A DNA stretch of 64,000 nucleotides from Fibrobacter sp. (lineage in GTDB: Bacteria; Fibrobacterota; Fibrobacteria; Fibrobacterales; Fibrobacteraceae). The stretch spans positions 1-64,000 of the forward strand of contig JAKSIM010000010.1 in the NCBI GenBank assembly GCA_024398845.1. Reading direction: 5' to 3'. The position numbers were made by a program, and so were the translations under genes. Position 1 is the stretch's first letter; each line of letters begins with the position of its first letter. Positions 28,501 through 37,315 of this stretch are shown piece after piece. A model generated the notes under the pieces. That model saw only the letters and a program-made list of their open reading frames with translations. It did not search any database and had not been told where the DNA came from.

Positions 28501-30642
28501 TTAGAAATTCACCGTGATATCGGCAATGATTACGTTCTTATCAATGGCGAGCTCATTTGTCGAAGGAGTCAACATTGCGTTACCCTCGGCATCAACCGTA
28601 GGCAACATGGCATTAAGCAAAAGTTTGTCCTTAAGCAAGCCGTACTGTACAGACAGGTAAGAATTCGGAGCAATCTTAACGCGCGGTCCAACCAAGAGCA
28701 TGAGTTCTTCGGCCTTGCTGAGGCTCACGAGTTCGTTAATCGGAAGTGCCACATCAAACTTCTTATTGAACATCTGCAAACCGGCGAGGAAGCTGACCGG
28801 ACCGTAAATGTCAGCGGCGAGACCAGCCATAATACGGTCACTAGAGCGCATATAACCAGCATCTTCCTTAGCATGGTCATAGGACCCCTGAATAATGATA
28901 TCGTTATCACCGAGCAAAAGCTTACCGATATTTGCAGAAATGCCTGCTGCATATTCCGTATAGGTGTTGCTTGCGGCATCCTGCTTAACCTGAGCAAAGT
29001 AACCATTGAGCGTGATGGCATCATTCCAGGTTGCATTCAACTCAACATTGAAACCCTTGCGATCCGGAGTGGCCAAACCAAACGGCATAGCCATATTCAC
29101 GGTCGGATCAAGAACGAACAGAGCCTGGTCCATTTCAAGAGCCTTGATAGTTCCGGCATCGTATCCGTTGCGGTAAAAATGAGCACTCTTGTAGTTGTTG
29201 TACACTTTGGAGAACAGATACTGAGATTCATCGGTATTCGACATGGCATTAGTCAAAGAAGCCGAAGTCATGAGATTCGTCAAGTTGAGCGGGTTAGTAT
29301 TGTACACAGCCATATACATATTTTCGAGGCTGGACATACCATAGCTCGCAATGGCGCTCCTATAAATATCATTTGAGTAAATGGCGTTTGCATTCAGCAC
29401 AACGCTGTTACCGCGATAGTTAGGAGCAGAAGCCATTTCAGACCAGAATTTTTCATCGGTCTGCAAGTAGGTTGCCTTCAACTCGCCTTCAATACCAGCT
29501 ATATCAGCCTTCACATACGGAGTCACGTAAAAACTCTTGCCATCGTTGCTAGCAACATCCTCATTTATGTAAGTATCATAATTTGTGGGAACAGTACTTA
29601 CGTAAATAATCGACATTCTACTATCATCTATAACTACGGATGCTTCAGAAACTCTGTATTCGGATTTAGAAGCGTTAGTAAAATAGTCCATGTCGGCGTC
29701 CCACTTGGACATGGCGAATTCACCGTTCAAACCAAAAGAAACCGGCAAAGACGAAAGCATCTTCTTGGAATCAAAGCCAGCCTCAATAGAGAAAATGGCA
29801 TTGTTTTCGTAGTAGACGGAGTCATCGGATTCGAGTTTTTCGGAACGGCGGGTCTTTTTACGATCAAACACATCTGTGTAGTTGACGCCAAGGTTGGCAC
29901 CAAAAGCACTTGCGCCAAGACGAGCGCCGTAGAAATAACGATCAGACCAATCGAAATCGAAAAACACCTGGTCATTTTTCTTAGCAACGTTACGAAGACG
30001 GGCTCCAGTCAACTGGGCATGAATGTCATCGACAGGGCCAAGAGCTCTGCTGTGGTAATCGACATTCAAACCTTGCAGCAAACGACGGGAGGTCGTATCC
30101 AAATTACGCTGAGCCAAGGCATCGATGCGCTTTTCGGTAAAGATTAGCGGTTCTTGCACAAGGAACGTCTGCGGGACATTAAGGGTAAGCGGAGTATAAC
30201 CAACACGCATATAACCCAAATTAAAGTCCAAATGCTTGTTCAAAATAGAACCATCATAACTGAACCAATGGCCAATTACAGGGTTGTTGTTTTCATCAAA
30301 GCCACTCTGCCAATCCTTATGGAGGCGAAGTTGAACATTGACCATAGTCTCGCTACTGGGACGAGCCGTCAACACGAGATTCACATCGGAATACGCTTGA
30401 GTTTCGCTCGTCGGAGAATTTTCACTAAACTGATCCGAAGAAGCCATAGAAGCAAGAGCGCCGGCTTTTGCGGTACCGTTTAACTTAAGGCCAAGTACGG
30501 ATTCCTGAAGAGAATCCAACTTTTCTAAGAGAGATTTCTGCTCTTTGACAACTTCCTGATCGCCAGCAGCGAAAGCCGCGGCTGCAGAAAGCAAAATTGC
30601 AGAAGTGAGAGCGATTGTACGATTTTTCATATTGAAATTCAT
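28501..30642 (-). CDS. Outer-membrane beta-barrel protein 3 of the operon (713 aa)
   Basis: GGGAGG lies 8 bases before the ATG. The protein has a signal peptide (cut near AAAAFA), a short helical heptad-like segment (EQKSLLEKLDSLQESVLGLK) and then alternating amphipathic strands to a C-terminal Phe (IIADITVNF), the usual BAM recognition end. It shares with the 747-aa neighbour the block GYMRVGYTPLTLNVPQTFL and, further on, RRLLQGLNVDYHSR, which match GDFRQQYSPLTLFLPGF and RNLQGVNLQFRA there. There is no TonB box, plug domain or OmpA domain. It is probably a large barrel for transport or adhesion. No named family is recognised. Confidence 0.8.
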   Translation of the reverse strand: MNFNMKNRTIALTSAILLSAAAAFAAGDQEVVKEQKSLLEKLDSLQESVLGLKLNGTAKAGALASMASSDQFSENSPTSETQAYSDVNLVLTARPSSETMVNVQLRLHKDWQSGFDENNNPVIGHWFSYDGSILNKHLDFNLGYMRVGYTPLTLNVPQTFLVQEPLIFTEKRIDALAQRNLDTTSRRLLQGLNVDYHSRALGPVDDIHAQLTGARLRNVAKKNDQVFFDFDWSDRYFYGARLGASAFGANLGVNYTDVFDRKKTRRSEKLESDDSVYYENNAIFSIEAGFDSKKMLSSLPVSFGLNGEFAMSKWDADMDYFTNASKSEYRVSEASVVIDDSRMSIIYVSTVPTNYDTYINEDVASNDGKSFYVTPYVKADIAGIEGELKATYLQTDEKFWSEMASAPNYRGNSVVLNANAIYSNDIYRSAIASYGMSSLENMYMAVYNTNPLNLTNLMTSASLTNAMSNTDESQYLFSKVYNNYKSAHFYRNGYDAGTIKALEMDQALFVLDPTVNMAMPFGLATPDRKGFNVELNATWNDAITLNGYFAQVKQDAASNTYTEYAAGISANIGKLLLGDNDIIIQGSYDHAKEDAGYMRSSDRIMAGLAADIYGPVSFLAGLQMFNKKFDVALPINELVSLSKAEELMLLVGPRVKIAPNSYLSVQYGLLKDKLLLNAMLPTVDAEGNAMLTPSTNELAIDKNVIIADITVNF

Positions 30643-30657
30643 GCTAACATCCTCCCT

Positions 30658-32901
30658 TTAAAATTCCACATTAAGGGAAGCTTCAATGATAAACTGGCTA
30701 AACTCATGCTTGTATGCACCGTTATCCTGATTCACATCGTAATAGACCGGAAGATTGTAGACTGGCACTTCATTTGCTTTTTCTACCGTTACAACACCCG
30801 GTTTAATCGTAGAGCCAGAAGCAGCAAGAGTCTTAACTTCAGAAGTATTGTACTCGTTGCTAACCGAGATTTGGCCAAGATTCAAAGAAAGCCAAGCATT
30901 CTTTTCGATGGAGTAATCAAGTCCCACCATCCATTGCATTTGCTTACCCTTCATCAACGGAGCTACAAGTCCAGACATTCCAGCTTCAACATCGTTATAT
31001 TCGGTGTTGATCATCTGGAGACCCGCCGTAAAGCCAAGACGCGGGAGGTATTGAGCATAGAAACCAACGTTAATGAAGTCGCTCTTGAGCTCGCCAGAAG
31101 CGCCCGATTCCAAATCGGCCTTGCGTTCGGAATGCTTGTAAGAACCAGAAATTTCAAGCGGTTTGGAGAAGCCCAAAGCCTTGAAGATATCGACCTTGGC
31201 ACCACCACCGTATTCCATGAAGTTCACACCAGAGAAGCCCACCATCGGAGAAACCATGTTCATAAACGTGAACAAGCCCTGAACTTCGGCAAAGTCATTG
31301 AAGGACGCCTTAATATTCGTCTGGGCGCCCACGCGGTTTGACGTAGCGAAACCATTCGGGAGGGCCATCTGAATAGCCGGATCAGCAAGAGCAGCAAGAA
31401 GAGCCAACTGGTTGCGATTGTAGACGTTCGTGGTGTAAGAGTTCTTATTGTAGTTTGCAATGTTATAGCTATTGGTTTGACCACCATCAAAAGCAGCATC
31501 ATCTGTGCCCATAGTCTTAGACACCGGAGAGAACTTCGGTGCAAAGTTATAAAGAGCGTCAAAGGTGCTGTAAAGCGGAGAAGTCACAGCAAACTTTACC
31601 GTTTCGCCATCAATGTCGGAATTGAGAATGCGCTGGGCAAAGAAGTTCGAAGACTGGGCGGCGTTATTGAACCAGTTACTGTCGTTGTAAACGACATTCA
31701 CATCCATCTGGATACCCCAGGCGTCAGTTTTGTAACCAGCATCAATGGTTGCCAAAACAGCAATGCCATTTTCAGTTTCAGAAGTCGCAACATCCTTAAG
31801 CACCGGATTACCATCGGCATCAAGAACAGGAACCTGAGCCTCGTCAACAACCGGAGCAAGGGAATGAGCATAAACCTTATCCATGGAAACGGCAACTTCA
31901 GCAGTAGCGTCCAAAGTCAAGTTCTTGTTCCCCATAAATCCGGCAACATCACCACCTATACGGCCACTAAAGACCATTGTCTTTTGGGCATCCTTTTCAA
32001 GCGGATTAATATCCTCATAAACATAAGGATTTGAAATTAAGCGCTCACCTTCTTCATTGAAGTCATGACGTTGCGTATAAGAGTAAGACCCTTCAACATC
32101 AAAGATGTACATGCCTGTAGCACCGACGTAAAGGTTCCTATTCATCGGGAACAATTCAAAGTTACCAGCGGCAAGCCACTTGTCCATATTAGTAGCAAGT
32201 GAAGCGCCGGCAATGTTCTCGTTCGGCAAAATATTGCCTTCGGCACCGGAAAAGTCCAAAACAGCATTGCGATTCAAGCGAGCCATCAAACCTTCGGCAC
32301 GGACTTCACCAAGCATCGGGTCAAGCATTGCACGGAACTGAAGGTTGACACCCTGCAAATTGCGCTGGTTGCCTTCAATCAGCTGGGACTTTTCGGCCAT
32401 GTGGCGCTGGCGTGCAAAAATCGTCGGTTCGTACATAATGTCAAAGCCCGGCAAGAAAAGGGTCAGCGGAGAATATTGCTGGCGGAAGTCACCCGCAACC
32501 CAGTAAAAGTTCTTGCCCACATTGCCTTCGACATTAATCCATTCCACAGAAATGCTCTTAGCAGCGGAAGCGAAGTATTCTTGCATACCGCCTTCCAAGC
32601 GCATCATCAAGTTCGCTCGAACATTTTCGTACGGACGGAAATGGAAATCGAGATCGGCTGTGACAAATTCATCTTTTTCAACATCCGGCATTTTATTCAA
32701 GCCAGTCGGATCTTGGTCTGTATTAAAATAGGAGGCTTCGGCAACGCCACGAATGGAACCTCCGAATTCCACGCCACGCTTCGCGTTAATGGAGTCAACC
32801 TTGCTTTCCAGCGAATTCTGGTTTTCATAAACCTGTGATGCGGAGGCCGCCACAGTTGTTGCAAGGAGGGCAATCAAAGATTTTTTCATGTTCATATTCA
32901 T
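30658..32901 (-). CDS. Outer-membrane beta-barrel protein 2 of the operon (747 aa)
   Basis: GAGGGG lies 9 bases before the ATG of MNMNMKK. The protein has a signal peptide (cut near ASAS), a helical stretch NQNSLESKVDSINAKRG and then strand-rich sequence to a C-terminal Phe (FIIEASLNVEF). The middle third has long loops rich in Asn, Asp and aromatic residues, as in surface-exposed barrel loops. It is homologous to the 713-aa protein by the FRQQYSPLTLFLPGF and LQGVNLQFRA blocks and more weakly to the 749-aa protein (SPLTMWERETMPRFAW). There is no TonB-dependent receptor plug. The gene is 15 bp from each neighbour, so the three barrels are made together. Confidence 0.8.
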   Translation of the reverse strand: MNMNMKKSLIALLATTVAASASQVYENQNSLESKVDSINAKRGVEFGGSIRGVAEASYFNTDQDPTGLNKMPDVEKDEFVTADLDFHFRPYENVRANLMMRLEGGMQEYFASAAKSISVEWINVEGNVGKNFYWVAGDFRQQYSPLTLFLPGFDIMYEPTIFARQRHMAEKSQLIEGNQRNLQGVNLQFRAMLDPMLGEVRAEGLMARLNRNAVLDFSGAEGNILPNENIAGASLATNMDKWLAAGNFELFPMNRNLYVGATGMYIFDVEGSYSYTQRHDFNEEGERLISNPYVYEDINPLEKDAQKTMVFSGRIGGDVAGFMGNKNLTLDATAEVAVSMDKVYAHSLAPVVDEAQVPVLDADGNPVLKDVATSETENGIAVLATIDAGYKTDAWGIQMDVNVVYNDSNWFNNAAQSSNFFAQRILNSDIDGETVKFAVTSPLYSTFDALYNFAPKFSPVSKTMGTDDAAFDGGQTNSYNIANYNKNSYTTNVYNRNQLALLAALADPAIQMALPNGFATSNRVGAQTNIKASFNDFAEVQGLFTFMNMVSPMVGFSGVNFMEYGGGAKVDIFKALGFSKPLEISGSYKHSERKADLESGASGELKSDFINVGFYAQYLPRLGFTAGLQMINTEYNDVEAGMSGLVAPLMKGKQMQWMVGLDYSIEKNAWLSLNLGQISVSNEYNTSEVKTLAASGSTIKPGVVTVEKANEVPVYNLPVYYDVNQDNGAYKHEFSQFIIEASLNVEF

Positions 32902-32916
32902 TTTCAGCTACCCCTC

Positions 32917-35166
32917 TTAGAACCAGACCTTGGTTTCTGCAGCAATGTAATGAGAATGCCAATTGTTATCAGAAATCAACTCGTCAGAATGGGTCATAAA
33001 CTTATAGCGGAAATGCAAACCGGCTCGGTCAGCAAAGTCCCAATCGAAGCCAAGGCCAAAAGCCGTTTCCAAATAATTGATTGGAGCTTTCTTGTAGTAA
33101 GCTCCCATATATGTTCCCAGCAAATCAGACTGCTTTGACACAGTAGATGCAGCAGAAACCGCAGTATAGGCATTTTCAGAGCGGAAGGTTTCCATACCAA
33201 AGATACCTACCATGTGGAACTTCGGAGTCACCGCCACAGACGGTTCAAACTGCGTGTAGAAACTCCAAAGCAGCATATCCTTTTGGGATTCGCTATAGGC
33301 AATCGGAGCAAAAGAAGTTGAAATACCAGAAAGAGCAGCATACAAAGTCATCATGATAGTGCGATCTGTACCGAACCAGCCACCAATGTCATAGCCACCC
33401 ATAAAGGACATATAGCTAGACCACTTGGTATGTTCAGGAACTTCGCCTTCCTTGATTTGCTCCGCATTTTCGTAAGCAACAAAGCCTTCCCAAAGTTCCC
33501 AGGTTCCACCATAGAGACCACCCTGTTGACGATACTGTTTGATACCATCACCAGAAGACTGCTGAACACCGGCACGGGCAACATAGGCGGTATTGCTGGC
33601 GTTACCCGAGTCCGCAATAAACAACGGTTTGTGCTTGGTCCAGGAGTTGGTACCTTCCCACATGTTACGACCGTTCAAACGATAGTTGAAGAAAATCATG
33701 TCCTGACCATCTTCGATTTGACGATGCTGACCATACTGGAAATCAAAGTAACCGCGATTGAAAGTCGGTTCCAACTTGAAGTTGAGGCCTGCCATATTCG
33801 GGGTATAACGGAGAGAACCACCATTCAGGTAGGCTTCGTTCTTACGCCAGCTCGGGAAACGGGACGGGTTCCCCAAGGAATAAGGAGAGTAGAAATCTTT
33901 CGGAAGGTAGATGGCTTCAACAGTCATTGGCCACCCCTCTACATACTTGCTCTGGGCCTTCAAGTAGAAGCCCACCTGCGGCGTATTGGTTTTAGATTCG
34001 TAAGCGTCGGCCATATAGCCCGATGCGATATTAGATTCGGCATAATCAGCAGCCAGCGGAGAACGATAGTATCTCAGAGAATCGGTAATATTCAAGGCGA
34101 GGTCAGCCATCAAATACAACTTCGGAGTAACGTTACCCTTAACGTCAATTGAAGCTACATGCGTATTTAAAAGGGTCGGTCCCACATCAGAGAAGTTAAT
34201 CCACTGTAAACGATATTCACGTTCATAAATGGAAGCTTCATCATACATAACGCCCATGTAGTTCAAACCGAGGGTCAAATTATCCAGAATCTTTTCTTTA
34301 GCAATGCGTCCATGATAAACGGAACCTCGCAAATCATAGGTACCAGACATTTCGAGTTCACCCGGCTGACCACCATACATACGGAGACCATCACGAGTAG
34401 CCACGTCGGCATCAGCCGGCTGGGAAACCATGAACTGAGCCTTCAAGTTAAACGGCAACTGGTACACGTTCATGAACACGCCACCAAAGGAACGGTTGGT
34501 CCAGAAAGCACGACCACCTTCCTTCACCGGCTTAAAGACCTTCTCTTTATAATAGGTACTGACCGTCTTTTCGTCTTCGAACAATTCGTACTGCCAAGCG
34601 AAGCGCGGCATGGTTTCACGTTCCCACATGGTCAAAGGAGAAGCGTTTGCCCAAATCACGCCACCAGCGGTAACGTATGCACCGAACACGCCAGCGCGGA
34701 TATCCACACCGAAGTTCATTTCTTCGTTGATGGTCGAACTGAAGTAGTCGGTCGAGTGGTCATAAAGAACACGGTCGTCGTACGTTTCAGCACCCGTCGG
34801 CTGAGAACCAAGGTAGTTGGAATACAGACCACTCAGGTCGAACGGGAAAGACATAGATGACCAAAGGGTCATATAGGAGTTCGGCATGGCGACCACGTTG
34901 ACATTCAACACGGCGTCAACCGGCGTACGAGCCCTATCGTTCTGGACCCACGGGCTTTCTTCGGAATAATGGAAATTCTTGACACGGAACGCCATGTAAC
35001 CGGAGACCGCCAACGGCAGATCGTCCTTACCCATGAGGGTAGATTCCATGTTTCCAGAAAGCGTGTCCAAAGATGCGTTAATAGAATCAAGCTGCACCTG
35101 AGGAGGCATTGCCCAAGCAGCACCAAGGCAAGAAGCAAGAAGAATCGATGTAATCGTTTTTTGCAT
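32917..35166 (-). CDS. Outer-membrane beta-barrel protein 1 of the operon (749 aa)
   Basis: AGAGG lies 5-6 bases before the ATG. The signal peptide ends near AAWAM. The mature N-terminus has a short coil (VQLDSINASLDTLSGNME), then amphipathic beta strands and many aromatic residues to a C-terminal Phe (HYIAAETKVWF). Its block VIWANASPLTMWERETMPRF corresponds in place to the SPLTL block of the two neighbours, but overall it is the most diverged of the three. Trp, Tyr and Phe abound in predicted loops (TNSWTKHKPLF, YGGTWELWEGFVAYE), which suits sugar binding. It is 19 bp after the carbohydrate-binding-like gene. No named family is recognised. Confidence 0.78.
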   Translation of the reverse strand: MQKTITSILLASCLGAAWAMPPQVQLDSINASLDTLSGNMESTLMGKDDLPLAVSGYMAFRVKNFHYSEESPWVQNDRARTPVDAVLNVNVVAMPNSYMTLWSSMSFPFDLSGLYSNYLGSQPTGAETYDDRVLYDHSTDYFSSTINEEMNFGVDIRAGVFGAYVTAGGVIWANASPLTMWERETMPRFAWQYELFEDEKTVSTYYKEKVFKPVKEGGRAFWTNRSFGGVFMNVYQLPFNLKAQFMVSQPADADVATRDGLRMYGGQPGELEMSGTYDLRGSVYHGRIAKEKILDNLTLGLNYMGVMYDEASIYEREYRLQWINFSDVGPTLLNTHVASIDVKGNVTPKLYLMADLALNITDSLRYYRSPLAADYAESNIASGYMADAYESKTNTPQVGFYLKAQSKYVEGWPMTVEAIYLPKDFYSPYSLGNPSRFPSWRKNEAYLNGGSLRYTPNMAGLNFKLEPTFNRGYFDFQYGQHRQIEDGQDMIFFNYRLNGRNMWEGTNSWTKHKPLFIADSGNASNTAYVARAGVQQSSGDGIKQYRQQGGLYGGTWELWEGFVAYENAEQIKEGEVPEHTKWSSYMSFMGGYDIGGWFGTDRTIMMTLYAALSGISTSFAPIAYSESQKDMLLWSFYTQFEPSVAVTPKFHMVGIFGMETFRSENAYTAVSAASTVSKQSDLLGTYMGAYYKKAPINYLETAFGLGFDWDFADRAGLHFRYKFMTHSDELISDNNWHSHYIAAETKVWF

Positions 35167-35185
35167 AAAAACCTCTTAAACCCTC

Positions 35186-35932
35186 TTAAATCTCGTTGCG
35201 GAACGGATAGTTGGCCGGGCCTTCATAAGGCTTGCCATGTTTCTTGATGACAATATCATCTATCCAAACCTTGAAGGATTCATTTTCATCCTTGCGGACT
35301 TCAAGACGGAAACCCTTGAAGTTTGACCAGGAGAACGGGAGCATCACTTCACGAGTGTTCTTTGCATCCCAGTACACACCGGTCATGCCGAACAACTTCA
35401 GAGGAATACTAAAATGTGTCCATTCTGTGGTAATTTCGCCAAGGCTCTTGGAACGGAGCTTCACCTGGAGGGATTCGCCACCGCTCTTCACGCCGTCATC
35501 AACAAGCACGAACAAGGCGTTTTCACCGCCCTTGGCACCCTTGATCCAAAATTCCAGAACACCCTCTTCCAAGTACGGAGTTAAATCCACAGAACCTGCG
35601 ATACAAATGGCGACACCGGAATAGTCACTAGCAATAAGTTCAATTTCCATGGCCAAGGCACCTTCCATAGCGCCAGCCTTTTCTGTAAGAACCGGTTCCG
35701 GGTTTTCACGAGGGTATTGGTAGGTATAGCCACCTCCACGCGGAATAGCCTCACGCATAACAACGCTGACAACATCCTTATCAGGGCGGAACGGCTTTCC
35801 TTCCTTAGTGATAAAACGAGCTTGGTCACGGTCGCGATAATCGCTAAAACCATAGCCAGCAAAAGACGATGAAGCAAGAAGTAGGCCCGCTAAAGCACAC
35901 TTCCAAAGGGCTTTTTTAAAGTTTCCATTCAT
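35186..35932 (-). CDS. Secreted CBM11/CIA30-like carbohydrate-binding protein
   Basis: The 248-residue protein has a signal peptide (cut near SSSFA) and one jelly-roll-like domain: ALAMEIELIASDYSGVAICI, LEFWIKGAKGGENALFVLV, TEWTHFSIPLKLFGM, FKGFRLEVRKDENES and a final VWIDDIVI. This is the pattern of family-11 and CIA30-type carbohydrate-binding modules: two sheets, Trp near the ligand face, and a terminal IDDI strand. It is the first gene of the six-gene operon and lies divergent from the GH5 lipoprotein gene. It should be periplasmic or exported to the surface. It probably binds glucans, but the ligand is inferred. Confidence 0.75.
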   Translation of the reverse strand: MNGNFKKALWKCALAGLLLASSSFAGYGFSDYRDRDQARFITKEGKPFRPDKDVVSVVMREAIPRGGGYTYQYPRENPEPVLTEKAGAMEGALAMEIELIASDYSGVAICIAGSVDLTPYLEEGVLEFWIKGAKGGENALFVLVDDGVKSGGESLQVKLRSKSLGEITTEWTHFSIPLKLFGMTGVYWDAKNTREVMLPFSWSNFKGFRLEVRKDENESFKVWIDDIVIKKHGKPYEGPANYPFRNEI

Positions 35933-36176
35933 AATTGGTAAAAGTCTCCAAATTCGAATAGCCTATAATATAGTTTGTTTTTTGGAAACCCGATTTTAAG
36001 TTTTGACAAAAAAAGTACACAAACCAAACATTTTACGAAAAAAAACACCAATTTTTCACTTTTTTTACTTGTTTTTTGAGTTTTCGCTTGTAAACACTTT
36101 ATTTTTTTTACGAAGTATGTTCATTCAAAAAAATAATTACTTTTGTTTACAGAGAAATTTCCCTTTTGAGGTTTAT
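35933..36176. promoter_or_regulatory. Divergent promoter region between the outer-membrane operon and the GH5 lipoprotein
   Basis: This 244-bp AT-rich spacer has to drive both the six-gene operon (minus) and GH5 (plus). CTATATTATAGG near 35964 is a candidate -10 area on the minus strand. On the plus strand TTGAGG precedes the GH5 ATG by 6 bases. No operator palindrome stands out. Shared control of the operon and the enzyme is likely from the layout. Confidence 0.4.
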
Positions 36177-37313
36177 ATGGGTATCAAGTTTTTTTTATCT
36201 ATCGCTCTAGGATTTAGTCTTATCGCCTGTACAAGCGATAGCAAGCCCCCTGCCGCCCCAGAAACATCTAGCAATTCTAACGAAGAAGTTTCCGTAAAGC
36301 CCGTAGATTATTCCAAAGGTCGAGCCATGAACAAGCGCCTTGGCAAGGGAATAAATTTGGGAAACTCTTGGGATTCCCAGGGTTATGATGATGGCGGGTG
36401 GAGCAACCCCATTGAAGATAATTTCTTTAAAATTATCAGTAACGCAGGCTTCAACTCTATAAGACTCCCCGTACGGTGGCAATTTGATTCCGATTACGGG
36501 AGCCATACCGTAAGTCCGGACCGTCTCGCAGGTGTCAAGGAAGATATTCAACTTGCCATTGATAACGGCCTCGCCGTCATTGTGGATTTTCACCACTATG
36601 TAGAGCTATTCGATCTCGGCAATGCAGCCAACCGAGGCAACGCCGATAGCGTAGCATTATTTGCTAAAGAAAAAGAACATTTCCTCGCCATGTGGAAACA
36701 AGTGGCCACAGAACTTGACGTATTCCCGGACTCGCTCCTCGTTTACGACGTAATGAATGAACCTACAATTGCAAACGCCGATATTGTGAACGACTTGACC
36801 ATGAGCGCCTACGAAGTCATTCGCGCCGCGGCTCCAGGCAAAACCATCATGTTTGAGGCTTACCATGCGGCAAAATTCGCTGACCTGGAGGTTCTCAAGC
36901 TTCCAGAAGACGGAAACATTATTTATAGCGGTCACTACTACGAACCCTACACCTTCTCGCACCAAGGCAACGGCTACGCATGCAAAGGTGACGAAGCATA
37001 CTCGAACACAGCAAAAGCGGACATAAAGAACTACGCCGCCCTCGCCACAAAACTCTACCCCGACGTGAACGGTGGACACATCCCCATGAACATGGGAGAA
37101 TTTGGCATTTCGGGGCAAAGCAACTGGCAGTGCGACAAAGACGGTCCTAGCGACAAGTACAAATCCATGTGGACTAAGCTCACTATAGAAGCTGCCGAAA
37201 CATACGACATCTCTTGGCATTATTGGGGATTTGTCGGCGTGGGCGGTTTTGAAGCTTACGACAAATACGAAAACAAATGGCTCCCGGGATTCCCGACGGC
37301 GTTTGGCCTGTAA
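36177..37313 (+). CDS. GH5 cellulase-type lipoprotein
   Basis: The true start is the ATG at 36177 (MGIKFFLSIALGFSLIAC) with GAGG six bases upstream; the reading frame is open further upstream but that part is low-complexity AT-rich sequence. The 378-residue protein has a lipobox LIAC (Cys18), a short Pro/Ser/Asn linker and a GH5 barrel (about 47-378). Catalytic residues are Glu195 in YDVMNEPT (acid/base) and Glu308 in NMGEFGIS (nucleophile); INLGNSWD, SIRLPVRW and VIVDFHH are also typical. It should hydrolyse beta-1,4-glucans or related polymers at the cell surface. It is divergent from the outer-membrane operon, and its stop codon is only 2 bp from the stop of lpxA. Confidence 0.92.
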   Translation: MGIKFFLSIALGFSLIACTSDSKPPAAPETSSNSNEEVSVKPVDYSKGRAMNKRLGKGINLGNSWDSQGYDDGGWSNPIEDNFFKIISNAGFNSIRLPVRWQFDSDYGSHTVSPDRLAGVKEDIQLAIDNGLAVIVDFHHYVELFDLGNAANRGNADSVALFAKEKEHFLAMWKQVATELDVFPDSLLVYDVMNEPTIANADIVNDLTMSAYEVIRAAAPGKTIMFEAYHAAKFADLEVLKLPEDGNIIYSGHYYEPYTFSHQGNGYACKGDEAYSNTAKADIKNYAALATKLYPDVNGGHIPMNMGEFGISGQSNWQCDKDGPSDKYKSMWTKLTIEAAETYDISWHYWGFVGVGGFEAYDKYENKWLPGFPTAFGL

Positions 37314-37315
37314 AA

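Noticed and set aside
28501-35166. Possible SusC/TonB-dependent receptor operon
   Set aside because: None of the three barrels has a plug domain or a TonB box, and the neighbouring lipoprotein does not look like SusD.
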